Source: Pelosinus fermentans JBW45 (lineage in GTDB: Bacteria; Bacillota; Negativicutes; DSM-13327). From it: DNA of 64,000 bases. Both the position numbers and the translations under genes were made by a program. The notes under the pieces are model-generated. The model saw only the letters and a program-made list of their open reading frames with translations. It was not told the origin of the DNA and ran no database searches. The stretch covers positions 1,768,501-1,832,500 of the forward strand of contig NZ_CP010978.1 in NCBI RefSeq assembly GCF_000271665.2. The letters run 5' to 3'. Positions 21,593-31,323 of the stretch are shown one piece after another (within the stretch, counting starts at the first letter, position 1; each line of letters starts with the position of its first letter).

Positions 21593-22843
21593 TCAATCAT
21601 AATTTTTAGTATAAGCTACTTGTAATACTTCATCTGGCAATTCATTTTCCCAACGCGCTACGACTACAGCAGCTACGCAGTTACCAATCAAATTGCAAGC
21701 TGTACGAGCCATATCAAGGATACGGTCAACTCCAAGGATAATACCAATACCTTCTACTGGCAAACCAAAGGCTGCTGCGGTACCGGCAATAACGATCAAG
21801 GAAGCACCAGGCACTGCTGCAATACCTTTTGTTGACATCATTAATGTCACAAGCATAATCAATTGAGTTTCGATTGGGAAGGGGATATTATAAACTTGAG
21901 CTATAAAAATAACAGCTAATGCACTATACAATGTGGAACCATCTAAGTTAAATGTGTAACCTGTCGGCAACACGAAGGTTACGATATGCTTTGGAACGCC
22001 AAACTGCTCTAATTTTTCCATTGCAATTGGCAATGCTGCTTCGCTGGAGGCAGTGGAGAAAGCAATCAAGATAGGCTCTTTTATAGCTCTTAAGAGCTGG
22101 AAGAAATTCATACGGATAATTAGTGAAGCACAGGCTAATAACAAGAAAATAAAAAGTACTAAAGCAAAATATAAGGAACCGATCAGCTTTGCTAAAGGAA
22201 TCAGCATACCCAAGCCGAATTTGCCTACTGTGTAAGAAATTAGAGCAAAAACACCAATAGGGGCTAATTTCATAACATACCAAGTAAATTTGAACATGAT
22301 TTCAGCAACGCTGATTGCTAATGTAACGGTTGGTTTGCCCTTTTCTCCCATAGCGGCAGCTGCTACACCGAAGAATGTGGAGAACAGAATGATTTGCAGC
22401 ATGTCGCCGCGTCCCATGGCATCTACCACGTTGGTAGGTACAATGTTAACGATCATTTGTGTCATATCAATGGTCTTTTTTGCTGCTGCTGCTGCGGAAC
22501 TCACATCAGCACCTGTTGCGATTGCGACACCTGCACCAGGCTGGAATACATTTGCGACAGCCAGCCCAACGAAGAGAGCCAACGTTGTAGCAACTTCAAA
22601 CCAAATAATTGATTTTGCGCCTAAACGACCTAGTTTCTTAAAGTCACCAGTACCTGCAATACCCATAATTAATGAACTGAAAATCAATGGTACCACAATC
22701 ATTTTAATCATACGGATAAACGTATCACCAACAGGCTTTAATGCTTGTCCATAGACTGGAAAGACATAACCGAACACAACACCTAGAATAAGAGCAATAA
22801 AAATTTGAGTTGTCAGGCCTATTCCCTTTTTTCCTTTTTCCAT
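21593..22843 (-). CDS. gltP: Glutamate/aspartate:cation symporter (DAACS family)
   Basis: 416 aa inner-membrane carrier. IKMIVVPLIFSSLIMGIA, the serine-rich re-entrant loop SSEAALPIAMEKL, NLDGSTLYSALAVIF (NxDG of TM7) and STKGIAAVPGASL (HP2) identify the family for glutamate/aspartate or C4-dicarboxylates with H+ or Na+. ATG with AGGAGGATTCG ahead. Placed divergently from GlnK/GlnL-like genes and near asparaginase and glutamate-mutase genes, it most likely imports the glutamate or aspartate they use. Confidence 0.88.
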   Translation of the reverse strand: MEKGKKGIGLTTQIFIALILGVVFGYVFPVYGQALKPVGDTFIRMIKMIVVPLIFSSLIMGIAGTGDFKKLGRLGAKSIIWFEVATTLALFVGLAVANVFQPGAGVAIATGADVSSAAAAAKKTIDMTQMIVNIVPTNVVDAMGRGDMLQIILFSTFFGVAAAAMGEKGKPTVTLAISVAEIMFKFTWYVMKLAPIGVFALISYTVGKFGLGMLIPLAKLIGSLYFALVLFIFLLLACASLIIRMNFFQLLRAIKEPILIAFSTASSEAALPIAMEKLEQFGVPKHIVTFVLPTGYTFNLDGSTLYSALAVIFIAQVYNIPFPIETQLIMLVTLMMSTKGIAAVPGASLIVIAGTAAAFGLPVEGIGIILGVDRILDMARTACNLIGNCVAAVVVARWENELPDEVLQVAYTKNYD

Positions 22844-22863
22844 AAACGAATCCTCCTATAAAT

Positions 22864-22942
22864 TTTGATTACTTGGAAACACCAAGAGATAAAGTAATCA
22901 AGGATATTGCCTTGATTACCTTTACTGCACTGCACAGTAAAG
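22864..22942 (-). promoter_or_regulatory. Repeat-rich leader/operator upstream of the symporter
   Basis: A 10-bp perfect dyad GTAATCAAGG/CCTTGATTAC with a 6-base centre (22894-22919), a further copy of the half-site (TTGATTAC at 22865-22872), a CTTGG/CCAAG stem (22872-22886) and CTTTACTG/CAGTAAAG (22920-22942). It could be the binding site of the neighbouring GlnL-like regulator, or mRNA leader structure. The rest of the 304-base gap to glnK (22844-23147) shows nothing else clear. Confidence 0.5.
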
Positions 22943-23147
22943 AGAAAATATTTTTAATGATGAAATACTTTCTTCTCCTAGTATAGATTGTAACCATCTG
23001 CTAAACTACAGAAAACAACTGAAAAATTATTATGCAATTCAGAATTATATAAGAATAGCTTTTTGGGGAGATGAGGATTATAATATTGTATGTCGAATTT
23101 TGCACTTATAATGTTCTGCTAAATGTTCCAATAAAGGAGGGAGTTCT

Positions 23148-24512
23148 CTGTTATCTACTTTTCTAAAAAAAATGCATGATGTGTTTGGGGGTATACAAGA
23201 GTTATTTCATAAGTATAAATCCCTCATCAATACGATATTGCTTGTTTCCTTAACTGGTATCGTATATATTTATCCTTTTGGCAGCTATTTTCGTTTTACC
23301 TTAGCGATTGTATTATTAACCGTCTTTTTATTATATTTTGAACAGTTTCCCATTTTAACTGGTACAATCTTGACAGGAGCAGTGATTGTATTTTTTCGTA
23401 CGACAACGGATTTTCTAATAAGCGGCCATGATTATAAGACTGCTATCATGTATAACTTACCTTCCCTGGCATATTACATATCTTTTGCTGTACTATTTTA
23501 CTTATTTTCCATTCGAAAGTACAAAGATCACATATTGGTTCTTATTCTCTTGTTGAGTGTGGTTGATATCCTAAGTAATATGGTTGAACTTTTTTGTCGT
23601 TCCGAATTAATCGGTGCAAAATTTGCAGTGGTTTTTCCAAGCATTGTAGTCGTGGCTATTGTGCGAGCTAGTTTAGCCTTTGTTGGGTATTATGCGTTAA
23701 AGCAATATCAATCTTTTATTCTAGCCAATGATCAGGCAAAGCGCTATATCGAGCAAACTCTTATGGTTGCTAAATTGAAAAGCGAGCTATTTTATTTGGA
23801 AAAATCATCTCAGGATATCGAAAATGTTATGGAGAAGGCTTATTGGCTTTATAAGCAATTAAACTCTAAGATACAATTCGATAGTGAACAAGAAAATTTG
23901 CCTGCAGAGAATGCTCTTGCAGTTGCAAGGGAAATTCACGAGATAAAGAAAGATTACTATCGAGTCATTACTGGAATTGAAAATATTCTTAGACCCTCAA
24001 GCAGGGCTCAGAAGATAAAACTATCAGAAATATTGTTTATCATTGAACAAAATACAATACGGTATTTGAATGTAATTGATAAAAAAATTGATATCACCTA
24101 TGAGTTAGCGGATGATTTTTTTACAGACAAGCATTATACCTTAGTTTCCATATTAGATAATCTCATTATGAACTCAATTGAGGCCTGTGGTGATGATGGA
24201 ATTATTAAGGTAATTGAAACTAGTTCCAATGACACTATATATTTTTGTGTGGAAGACAATGGGGTTGGTATTGATGAACAAGAATTTGAGTTGATTTTTA
24301 ATCCTGGTTATTCTACAAAATTTTCGCCGCGTACTGGTAAAATTTCAACAGGATTAGGCTTGGCCCATGTGAAAAATTACATTGAGCTATTAGGTGGAAC
24401 CATTCGTGTGGAATCGCAGCCTGATGTATGTACTCGGTTTTTAATCGCGTTACCTCGCTTAGGCGTACTGATTTCTAACAAGGGTGCTGATTTTTCTGTA
24501 CCTTACTCTTAA
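23148..24512 (+). CDS. GlnK/YcbA-like sensor histidine kinase
   Basis: About 454 aa. Several membrane helices fill the first 190 residues (LVSLTGIVYIYPFG, AIVLLTVFLLYF, ISFAVLFYLFS and so on), then a coiled linker, an H-box REIHEIKKDYYRV and a HATPase domain (DNLIMNSIEACGDDG, VEDNGVGI, TGLGLAHVKNYIELLGG). The first ATG (23172) has no ribosome-binding site within range; an excellent AAAGGAGGGAG at 23133-23143 points instead to an in-frame CTG at 23148, giving MLSTFLKKM. The GlnK/GlnL pair of B. subtilis senses glutamine and controls glutaminase and a transporter; here the symporter and asparaginase are adjacent. Confidence 0.8.
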   Translation: MLSTFLKKMHDVFGGIQELFHKYKSLINTILLVSLTGIVYIYPFGSYFRFTLAIVLLTVFLLYFEQFPILTGTILTGAVIVFFRTTTDFLISGHDYKTAIMYNLPSLAYYISFAVLFYLFSIRKYKDHILVLILLLSVVDILSNMVELFCRSELIGAKFAVVFPSIVVVAIVRASLAFVGYYALKQYQSFILANDQAKRYIEQTLMVAKLKSELFYLEKSSQDIENVMEKAYWLYKQLNSKIQFDSEQENLPAENALAVAREIHEIKKDYYRVITGIENILRPSSRAQKIKLSEILFIIEQNTIRYLNVIDKKIDITYELADDFFTDKHYTLVSILDNLIMNSIEACGDDGIIKVIETSSNDTIYFCVEDNGVGIDEQEFELIFNPGYSTKFSPRTGKISTGLGLAHVKNYIELLGGTIRVESQPDVCTRFLIALPRLGVLISNKGADFSVPYS

Positions 24513-24573
24513 CGTTATATATTTGGAGTAAACGATTCATAATAAAGTATTTTTATAAGAAAGTGGTGCTAAT

Positions 24574-25434
24574 ATGTCGTTACGTTTTGTGATTGTTGAT
24601 GATGATCTTGTGATTTGTAGAATTCTACAAAAAATTATTGAGCAAAATCAATTAGGTACTGTTGTTGAGCAATGCAATGACGGCTTAAAGGGCGAGAGGA
24701 TCATTCGGGAATATCAGCCGGACATTGCATTGGTTGATTTATTGCTGCCAGGTCAAGATGGAGTGGAACTCATTGAAAAGGTGTCGGCTGCAGCGGCCAA
24801 TACTTCGTTTATCATGGTTTCCCAAGCCACGAGCGAACAATTAATTACGAAAGCTTATGAAGCTGGGATTGAGTTTTTTATTCATAAACCCATTAATGTC
24901 TTAGAAACGGTATCTGTGATTAATAAAGTGCAGGAACATCGTAAGCTAAAACAGATTATGTCTTTGATGCATCAAACCATTTCCCAATATCCTCATATTC
25001 GTCCTGCAGTTGAGGAAGGGGCGAAAAATATGCAAAAGACTCGCATTTACAAAGTTTTCTCTGATCTGGGAATCATTGGAGAGGCAGGCGTAAAAGACAT
25101 TTATCGAATGGTACAGCTAATCCTGAAGAAAGGTACAGAAAGTAAATCTTATCAATTGTGTGATATTTATCAGCAAATGTCAGAAGGAATGGAGCAGGAT
25201 GCCAAGGCAATTGAGCAGCGAGTACGTCGTGCTACAACGAAAAGCTTGCACAATCTTGCCAATTTAGGGATTGATGATTATTACAATGAAATCTTTCAGT
25301 CCCATAGTTCTTCATTGTTTGATTTTAAAGAAGTACGCCAGGAGATGAATTTTATTCTGGGAAAAAGCCAATACCGAGGAAAGATCAATGTCAAAAAATT
25401 CATTGAAGGGTTATTGTTTATTGCAGAAGTCTGA
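24574..25434 (+). CDS. GlnL/YcbB-like response regulator
   Basis: 286 aa. Receiver domain residues 1-120 with acidic pair DDD, phospho-acceptor VDLLLPGQDG (Asp56), MVSQAT and KP (FIHKPINV). The C-terminal half is not a common winged helix but the YcbB-type domain (GIIGEAGVKDIYRMVQLIL, YQQMSEGMEQDAKAIEQRVR, EIFQ, LGKSQYRGKINVKKFIEGL) found in GlnL. Probably activates the divergent symporter and perhaps the asparaginase in response to amino acids; the target genes are inferred from position. Confidence 0.85.
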   Translation: MSLRFVIVDDDLVICRILQKIIEQNQLGTVVEQCNDGLKGERIIREYQPDIALVDLLLPGQDGVELIEKVSAAAANTSFIMVSQATSEQLITKAYEAGIEFFIHKPINVLETVSVINKVQEHRKLKQIMSLMHQTISQYPHIRPAVEEGAKNMQKTRIYKVFSDLGIIGEAGVKDIYRMVQLILKKGTESKSYQLCDIYQQMSEGMEQDAKAIEQRVRRATTKSLHNLANLGIDDYYNEIFQSHSSSLFDFKEVRQEMNFILGKSQYRGKINVKKFIEGLLFIAEV

Positions 25435-25449
25435 TGGTTAAGATGGCAA

Positions 25450-25486
25450 GTGGGGTACTACAACATAGGAGGTTGTGGTACCCCAC
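25450..25486 (+). terminator. Strong hairpin after the two-component genes
   Basis: 15-bp stem (arms 25450-25464 and 25472-25486, one T-G pair) followed by GTTATTT. Likely ends the glnK/glnL transcript. Confidence 0.65.
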
Positions 25487-25602
25487 GTTATTTATCAGAG
25501 GATAGATACAAAATTAGTAGTTTATTGAATATTCTTAATTCTTTAAGTATGTTGCGATTTTTAAAAAGGATTTTGGATAGAGCTATACGAAGTAGCATCT
25601 TG

Positions 25603-25618
25603 ATTGTCCTATGACAAT
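25603..25618 (+). promoter_or_regulatory. Candidate operator upstream of asparaginase
   Basis: Perfect dyad ATTGTC-CTAT-GACAAT, 24 bases before the asparaginase ATG, in a position where a regulator would block or modulate transcription. No matching site was found upstream of the symporter. Confidence 0.35.
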
Positions 25619-25641
25619 TAAATTTTATAAGGGGTGGTATT

Positions 25642-26721
25642 ATGAAGAAACGTATTCTCAGTATTTTTGTAACCCTTTGTCTCTTAGTGGTCTGTTTACA
25701 GGTAGTCGCTTTTGCGGCAGAAGCTCCAGAAAAACCTAATGTTGTAATTCTTGCGACAGGAGGAACCATTGCTGGTGCAGGTGTTAGCAGTACTGCAACC
25801 GTGGGGTATACAGCTGCTGTTACTGCCGTAGATAAACTTATTTCTAATGTCCCCGAATTGACTAAAGTCGCAAATGTACGCGGAGAACAAGTTTTTCAAA
25901 TTGCCAGTGAAAGTATAACTATGGAAAATTGGTTAACGCTGGCTAAACGTGTCAATCAACTTCTTGCTCAAGATAATGTAGATGGTATCGTTATTACTCA
26001 TGGGACAGATACATTAGAAGAAACTGCATATTTTCTTGATCTAGTAGTAAAAAGTGAAAAACCGGTTGTACTTGTTGGCTCAATGCGTCCTGGTACTGCA
26101 ATGAGCGCTGACGGTCCTCTCAATTTGTATCGTGCTGTTATTCTTGCTGGTACGAAAGAAGCGGCCGGCAAAGGTGTCATGGTAATGCTCAATGACACGA
26201 TTCATTCGGGGCGTGAAGTAACAAAAACGATCACTGACCGTGTTGATACTTTTCAGGCACCAATCGTCGGTGCGCTAGGTGTATTTACTGGTGATAAACC
26301 TGTATTCTATCGTCAATCCTTGCGCAAAAATACGGTGGCGACGGAATTTGATGTCACTAACCTGACGTCATTGCCTCGTGTTGATATTGTGTATCATTAT
26401 GCCGGCAATGCTGGAACCATGATTGATGCTGCTGTAAATGCTGGTGCAAAAGGGATTGTTCATGCAGGAACTGGTAACGGCAGTATTGGAAAAGCGGAAT
26501 ATCCTGCAGTTGAGAATGCTCTTAAAAATGGTGTGGTTATTGTAAGGAGTGCCAGAGTTGGCAGTGGGATTATCGCTCGTAATGGGGAAGCAAATGATGA
26601 CAAGTTTGGCTTTATTGCCAGCGATAACCTGAATCCGCAAAAAGCACGCATTTTATTAATGCTGGCTCTGACTAAAACTACTGATGTACATGAAATTCAA
26701 CAAATGTTCTGGAAATATTAA
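25642..26721 (+). CDS. ansB: Type II L-asparaginase, exported
   Basis: 359 aa. N-terminal signal peptide (KKRILSIFVTLCLLVVCLQV, cleavage after AFA near residue 25). Catalytic motifs: ILATGGTIAGAG with the nucleophilic Thr, and ITHGTDTLEETAY with the second Thr-Asp pair; SMRPGTAMSADGP and GTGNGS follow. Hydrolyses asparagine (and possibly glutamine) outside the cytoplasmic membrane to aspartate plus ammonia. The released acid can be taken up by the nearby symporter and fed to aspartase or glutamate fermentation. AAGGGGTGG precedes the ATG. Confidence 0.95.
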   Translation: MKKRILSIFVTLCLLVVCLQVVAFAAEAPEKPNVVILATGGTIAGAGVSSTATVGYTAAVTAVDKLISNVPELTKVANVRGEQVFQIASESITMENWLTLAKRVNQLLAQDNVDGIVITHGTDTLEETAYFLDLVVKSEKPVVLVGSMRPGTAMSADGPLNLYRAVILAGTKEAAGKGVMVMLNDTIHSGREVTKTITDRVDTFQAPIVGALGVFTGDKPVFYRQSLRKNTVATEFDVTNLTSLPRVDIVYHYAGNAGTMIDAAVNAGAKGIVHAGTGNGSIGKAEYPAVENALKNGVVIVRSARVGSGIIARNGEANDDKFGFIASDNLNPQKARILLMLALTKTTDVHEIQQMFWKY

Positions 26722-26750
26722 AGTCATACTGAATTGAATTTGGTATATGC

Positions 26751-26820
26751 AATGAACCGCAAGGACGAATTACGCTATGTGCCTGCAAACACGATAGTGC
26801 CAGAGTCCATGCGGTTCATT
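26751..26820. other. Long nested hairpin element, no U-tract
   Basis: Outer 11-bp perfect stem AATGAACCGCA/TGCGGTTCATT, inner GGAC/GTCC (26763-26766 with 26805-26808), and CTATGTG/CAC-G-ATAG near the tip. An A-run, not a T-run, follows on the plus strand, so it is not an ordinary terminator for ansB. It could be an RNA 3' end stabiliser, a small RNA, or a mobile palindromic unit. Confidence 0.5.
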
Positions 26821-26886
26821 AAAAAAAATAGCAGCAGTAGTTTTTTGAATATTTATAATACTTTCTGTATGATGCTATGAGATGGG

Positions 26887-26915
26887 TTGCATTTTCTCGA
26901 AAAATATGACATAAT
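26887..26915 (+). promoter_or_regulatory. SigmaA promoter of the GntR/glutamate-mutase operon
   Basis: TTGCAT (26887-26892), 17-base gap, CATAAT (26910-26915). The near-palindrome ATTAATCATGGTTAAT directly overlaps the start region and is a plausible autoregulatory GntR operator. Confidence 0.6.
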
Positions 26916-26969
26916 TAATCATGGTTAATAAATTGGATTAATGGATTAAGCCAATTGTGAGGTGCAATC

Positions 26970-27926
26970 ATGATTTTACAGCGAGTAGGTATTCCGATCT
27001 ATTTGCAAATTAAAACATACATTTTGGACAAAATAAAATCTGGAGAGTATGTATCGGGTGCTAAAATACCTACAGAAAGAGAATTGTCTCTCGAATTAGG
27101 CGTGAGCCGCAATACTGTCAGCGCTGCTTACAAAGAACTGTTGCTGGAGGGTGTACTTGAAGCACAGCAAGGGCGTGGAACGTTTGTAAAAACGGTTTCG
27201 GATGATGAGGAAGCGAAAGTCGTCGGTGGAAGACGGGAACGATTGGTAAAAATTATTGATGATGCCATGACAAAAGTAGTAGAGTTAGGTTTCACAGTAG
27301 ATCAATTTGCGGCAATTGCCAGTATCCGGGCCATTGAAAAAAACCAAGCTGTTAAAGAATTGCGAGTGGCTGTTGTCGATTGTGCTTCTGAATACATCCA
27401 ACGCTTTATTAACCAAATTGGTCAAATTGCCAACGTACGATTTGAAACGGTAATCTTAGCAGAATTAATTGAAGGACGAACTCCCGTTGAATTATTGCAG
27501 GCTTGTGACTTAGTTGTTACGACGCTGGGGCATCAAGCAGCAGTTGTTGGCTTACTGGGAAAAGCAAGTAAAGTAATTGGTGTAGCTACCGTTCCAAATC
27601 TTGATGCAGTTATTAAATTGGCCCGCTTGCCAGCAAACACGCAAGTGGCAATTGTGGCAAAGAGTGATGCATTTGTATCCAATCTGCAAAATTTACTGGA
27701 GAAAACATCAATTAATCATTTGGATTTTACAGTAGTACAATCAAGTGATTTCTCAGAAGTTAATAGGATTATTGCTAATTATAAAGTGATAATTGTCAGT
27801 GAAGAACGCGAAATACTTGTGCGTCAAATGGTGAATGAAAGTCAAGAAGTGATTACATTCTATTATGAAATTGATCGCGGTTCATTGAACCAGGTTCTGA
27901 TGAAATTAGTCAGTCAAGCACTTTAG
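26970..27926 (+). CDS. GntR-family transcriptional regulator
   Basis: 318 aa. N-terminal winged helix typical of GntR: GIPIYLQIKTYILDKIKSGE, GAKIPTERELSLELGVSRNT, GVLEAQQGRGTFVK (residues 1-75). The remaining 240 residues look like a Rossmann or periplasmic-binding-like sensor (LRVAVVDCASEYI, ACDLVVTTLGHQAAVVG, VAIVAKSDAFV) instead of the usual UTRA or FCD domain. It is the first gene before glmS, 48 bases away and on the same strand, so it is the likely regulator of glutamate fermentation; the ligand may be glutamate or a pathway intermediate. Confidence 0.85.
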   Translation: MILQRVGIPIYLQIKTYILDKIKSGEYVSGAKIPTERELSLELGVSRNTVSAAYKELLLEGVLEAQQGRGTFVKTVSDDEEAKVVGGRRERLVKIIDDAMTKVVELGFTVDQFAAIASIRAIEKNQAVKELRVAVVDCASEYIQRFINQIGQIANVRFETVILAELIEGRTPVELLQACDLVVTTLGHQAAVVGLLGKASKVIGVATVPNLDAVIKLARLPANTQVAIVAKSDAFVSNLQNLLEKTSINHLDFTVVQSSDFSEVNRIIANYKVIIVSEEREILVRQMVNESQEVITFYYEIDRGSLNQVLMKLVSQAL

Positions 27927-27974
27927 ATAGTAGAAATACTAGATATAGATTTTAATAGCAAAGGAGTAGTTAGG

Positions 27975-28391
27975 ATGGAAAACAATAAGGTAAAAGTGAT
28001 TTTGGGGGTCATTGGAGCTGACTGTCATGCAGTAGGTAACAAAATTTTAAACTATGCCTTTACTTCCGCAGGATTTGAAGTAGTTAATTTAGGGGTGTTG
28101 GTTCCTCAAGAAGAATTTGTAAATGCAGCTATTGAAACGGATGCAAAAGCCATTCTCGTCGCTTCCTTATATGGACACGGGGAAATTGATTGTCGGGGAT
28201 TGAGAGAACGCTGCCGTGAATCCGGTTTAGGTGATATTTTATTGTATGTTGGCGGAAATTTGGTAGTTGGTAAAACTGATTTTACGGAAGTACACAAAAA
28301 ATTTATTGAAATGGGTTATGACAGAGTCTATGAGCCAGGTATACTTCCTGATCAAGTGGTCATTGATTTAAAGAATGATTTAGGTTTATAA
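27975..28391 (+). CDS. glmS: Glutamate mutase sigma subunit (B12-binding)
   Basis: 138 aa. Binds coenzyme B12 and with GlmE rearranges L-glutamate to (2S,3S)-3-methylaspartate. [12 protein letters not shown] holds the DxHxxG motif whose His replaces the benzimidazole on cobalt; [26 protein letters not shown] and [10 protein letters not shown] complete the Rossmann-like fold. AAAGGAGTAG before the ATG. First of the glmS-glmL-glmE set. Confidence 0.97.
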   Translation: MENNKVKVILGVIGADCHAVGNKILNYAFTSAGFEVVNLGVLVPQEEFVNAAIETDAKAILVASLYGHGEIDCRGLRERCRESGLGDILLYVGGNLVVGKTDFTEVHKKFIEMGYDRVYEPGILPDQVVIDLKNDLGL

Positions 28392-28404
28392 GGGAGTCTT
28401 GATT

Positions 28405-29787
28405 ATGAATCATATTTTACTGATTGATTTTGGGAGTACTTATACCAAAATTACTGCAGTGGATATTGACAATGAAATAGTATTAGGCACTGCTCGTGGT
28501 ATAACTACTGTAGAAACTGATATTATGAATGGACTAAATCAGGCGATCGATGCCTTGTTTCTCAAGACGGGTAAACTAAAATTTTCAAAAGTATTAGGTT
28601 GCTCTAGTGCAGCCGGTGGATTGAAAATGGTAGCCGTTGGATTGGTGCCTGAGCTTACAGCAGAAGCTGCCAAACGTGCAGCTCTAGGGGCTGGTGCCAA
28701 GATCATGGGTGTTTATGGTAATGAATTAAATGAATACGAAATACAAGAAATAGCCCAGTTGCAACCGGAAATTATTCTGTTGGCAGGTGGTACCAATGGC
28801 GGTAATAAAGAAGTGATTCTGCATAATGCTAGAATGCTTACCACTCTTGGCAAAGATATTCCTGTCATTGTAGCAGGTAATAAATCGGTAGCGCCTCAAG
28901 TAGTCAAGACCTTATTAGAAGCGATGACAGAGGTAGTACATACTGAAAATGTAATGCCGAAGTTAAATGAACTAAATATTGAGCCTGCACGTGAAACCAT
29001 TCGCAGTGTATTCTTAAGAAGGATTGTGGAAGCTAAGGGGCTCAATAAAGCAAATCAGTTTGTTGATGATGTAGTTATGCCTACGCCGGCTGCGGTATTG
29101 AAGGCTGCTGAACTTCTAAGCAAAGGTACAGAATATGAGCCTGGTTTAGGTGACTTAATGGTAGTGGATATTGGTGGTGCAACCACTGATGTATATTCCA
29201 TTGCCAAAGGTGATCCTACTAAAACCAATGTAGCCTTGCGAGGACTGCCAGAACCCTTTGCGAAACGTACAGTCGAAGGCGATCTGGGGATGCGGTATAG
29301 TGCGACAGCTCTATTTAAAGCAGCTGGTGCCAAGAGGATTGCAGATTATGCCAATGTTTCTGCAGAGGATGTGGAGGCATATGTGGAAAAGGTCGAAGCA
29401 AATATTGAATATTTACCACAAAATGAGATTGAAAAAAAAGTGGAAATCGCCATGGGGAAAGCTTGTACTTCCTTAGCGGTGGAACGCCATGTCGGACAGC
29501 TTGAAACGATATTCACATGTTTCGGTTCTGCTTTTGTACAAAAAGGCAAGGATCTGAGTGATGTTAAGACGGTGGTAGGTACTGGTGGCGTAATTGTCCA
29601 TCATGAACAGCCTAAAGAAATTTTAAAGGGTGCAGCATACAGTGAAAGTACACCTGAAATGTTAAAGCCTGAGTGTCCGAAGTACTTGATTGATGAAGAG
29701 TACATTATGGCATCCATGGGTCTATTGGGTGAAGTATATCCGGATGTAGCAGTAAGAATGATGAAAAAATATATTGTGCGGGGGTAG
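28405..29787 (+). CDS. glmL: GlmL/MutL, glutamate mutase-associated ASKHA ATPase
   Basis: 460 aa from the ATG at 28405, eight bases after AAGGGAG (a TTG at 28399 is too close). [57 protein letters not shown] and [11 protein letters not shown] mark the MutL family of actin-like ATPases always found with glutamate mutase and thought to reactivate the B12 enzyme. Sits between the two catalytic subunits as in clostridia. Confidence 0.95.
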   Translation: MNHILLIDFGSTYTKITAVDIDNEIVLGTARGITTVETDIMNGLNQAIDALFLKTGKLKFSKVLGCSSAAGGLKMVAVGLVPELTAEAAKRAALGAGAKIMGVYGNELNEYEIQEIAQLQPEIILLAGGTNGGNKEVILHNARMLTTLGKDIPVIVAGNKSVAPQVVKTLLEAMTEVVHTENVMPKLNELNIEPARETIRSVFLRRIVEAKGLNKANQFVDDVVMPTPAAVLKAAELLSKGTEYEPGLGDLMVVDIGGATTDVYSIAKGDPTKTNVALRGLPEPFAKRTVEGDLGMRYSATALFKAAGAKRIADYANVSAEDVEAYVEKVEANIEYLPQNEIEKKVEIAMGKACTSLAVERHVGQLETIFTCFGSAFVQKGKDLSDVKTVVGTGGVIVHHEQPKEILKGAAYSESTPEMLKPECPKYLIDEEYIMASMGLLGEVYPDVAVRMMKKYIVRG

Positions 29788-29792
29788 CAGTA

Positions 29793-31247
29793 ATGGAATT
29801 GAAAAATAAAAAGTGGACACATGATCACTTCTATGGTGTACGCGAAGAAATATTGAAACATTGGCCAACGGGTGCTGATGTAAATTTTGAGGAAGCTGTT
29901 AAGTATCACGAGACAATCCCAGCTAGAAAACATTTTGCAAAGCGTTTAGTAAAAGCGAAGAAGAATGGTGAAACATTAACTCAGCCCAGAGCAGGGGTTG
30001 CATTATTGGATGAACACATTAATCTTTTAAACTTTTTGCGTACAGAGGGAGAAGCGGATCTTCTGCCAACTACGATTGATAGTTATACTCGTCAAAATCA
30101 ATATGAAAATTGTGCAAATGCAATTGAAGAAAGTATGAAAGCCGGTCGCTCCTTACTAAATGGTTTTCCAGCAGTAAATCATGGAGTTCATGGTGTACGT
30201 AAACTGGTAGAAAGTGTAGATGGTCCATTACAAGTACGCCATGGTACACCGGATGCTCGCTTATTAACAGAAATAACGTTAGCAGGTGGATTCACATCCT
30301 ATGAGGGTGGCGGTATCTCCTATAACATTCCTTATGCTAAAAGTGTTTCGTTAGAAAAAACAATTTATGATTGGCAATATAATGACCGCTTGGTAGGTAT
30401 TTATGCTGAGCATGGGATTGAAATTAACAGAGAGCCTTTTGGACCTTTAACAGGAACGCTAGTACCACCTTGCATTTCTCATGCAGTGGCCATCATTGAA
30501 GGTATTTTGGCAGCGGAGCAGGGTGTTAAAAATATAACATTAGGTTATGGTCAATGTGGTAATCTATTCCAAGACGTTGCAGCGATTAAAGCCTTAGAGC
30601 AGTTGGCAGAAGAGTATTTGGTAAAACATGGATATAGCGACTGCGTATTAACTACTGTATTCCATCAATGGATGGGCGGATTCCCGCAAGATGAAGCAAA
30701 GGCATTTGCTGTAATTTCTTGGGGCGCAGCAGCTGCTGCCTTGGCAAAGGCTACGAAAGTTATTGTTAAGACTCCTCATGAAGCGTTAGGAATTCCTACA
30801 AAAGAAGCCAATGCGATGGGACTTCGTGCAACGAAGCAATTAATCAATATGCTGGCAGACCAACCATTCCCGATGACTGCAGAAGTAGATATTGAAGTGG
30901 AAATGATAAAAGCAGAAACACGTTGTATTTTGGATAAAGTTTTTGAACTTGGCAATGGAGATTTTGCATCTGGCAGCGTTCGTGCCTTTGAAGCCGGTGT
31001 CTTGGACGTGCCTTTTGCTCCTAGCCAGTATTCCTTGAATAAAATTCTGCCAGCCCGTGATAATAATGGCGCTGTACGATTATTTGATGTAGGAAATCTA
31101 CCTTTCACACAGGATATTATTGACTTCCATAAAGCTAAAATTGATGCTCGCGCTAAAGAAGAAGGACGTAAAGCAAGTTTCCAAATGGTTATTGATGATA
31201 TTTATGCGATTTCCAAGGGACGCTTAGTAGGCAGACCTAATAAATAA
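29793..31247 (+). CDS. glmE: Glutamate mutase epsilon subunit
   Basis: 484 aa, the family length. TIM-barrel catalytic subunit: [44 protein letters not shown] (substrate Arg), [13 protein letters not shown] and [14 protein letters not shown] are all conserved blocks. Works with GlmS and adenosylcobalamin. Six bases after glmL. A strong hairpin follows its stop. Confidence 0.97.
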   Translation: MELKNKKWTHDHFYGVREEILKHWPTGADVNFEEAVKYHETIPARKHFAKRLVKAKKNGETLTQPRAGVALLDEHINLLNFLRTEGEADLLPTTIDSYTRQNQYENCANAIEESMKAGRSLLNGFPAVNHGVHGVRKLVESVDGPLQVRHGTPDARLLTEITLAGGFTSYEGGGISYNIPYAKSVSLEKTIYDWQYNDRLVGIYAEHGIEINREPFGPLTGTLVPPCISHAVAIIEGILAAEQGVKNITLGYGQCGNLFQDVAAIKALEQLAEEYLVKHGYSDCVLTTVFHQWMGGFPQDEAKAFAVISWGAAAAALAKATKVIVKTPHEALGIPTKEANAMGLRATKQLINMLADQPFPMTAEVDIEVEMIKAETRCILDKVFELGNGDFASGSVRAFEAGVLDVPFAPSQYSLNKILPARDNNGAVRLFDVGNLPFTQDIIDFHKAKIDARAKEEGRKASFQMVIDDIYAISKGRLVGRPNK

Positions 31248-31259
31248 ATCTTAAATTCA

Positions 31260-31298
31260 GCAAGGCGGCAAAAGGTATTCTGCCTTTTGCCGCCTTGC
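31260..31298 (+). repeat. Intercistronic 16-bp perfect hairpin between glmE and mal
   Basis: Arms 31260-31275 and 31283-31298 (GCAAGGCGGCAAAAGG and complement), 7-base loop, followed by ATAAAAAGG rather than a T-run. More likely an mRNA stabiliser or cleavage site than a terminator, so glm and mal can be expressed at different levels. Confidence 0.65.
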
Positions 31299-31323
31299 AT
31301 AAAAAGGAATGGAGAGTGTAATC

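Noticed and set aside
26716-27974. Possible B12 riboswitch for the coenzyme-B12 glutamate mutase genes
   Set aside because: No B12-box-like sequence or long conserved leader was seen before the GntR gene or glmS.
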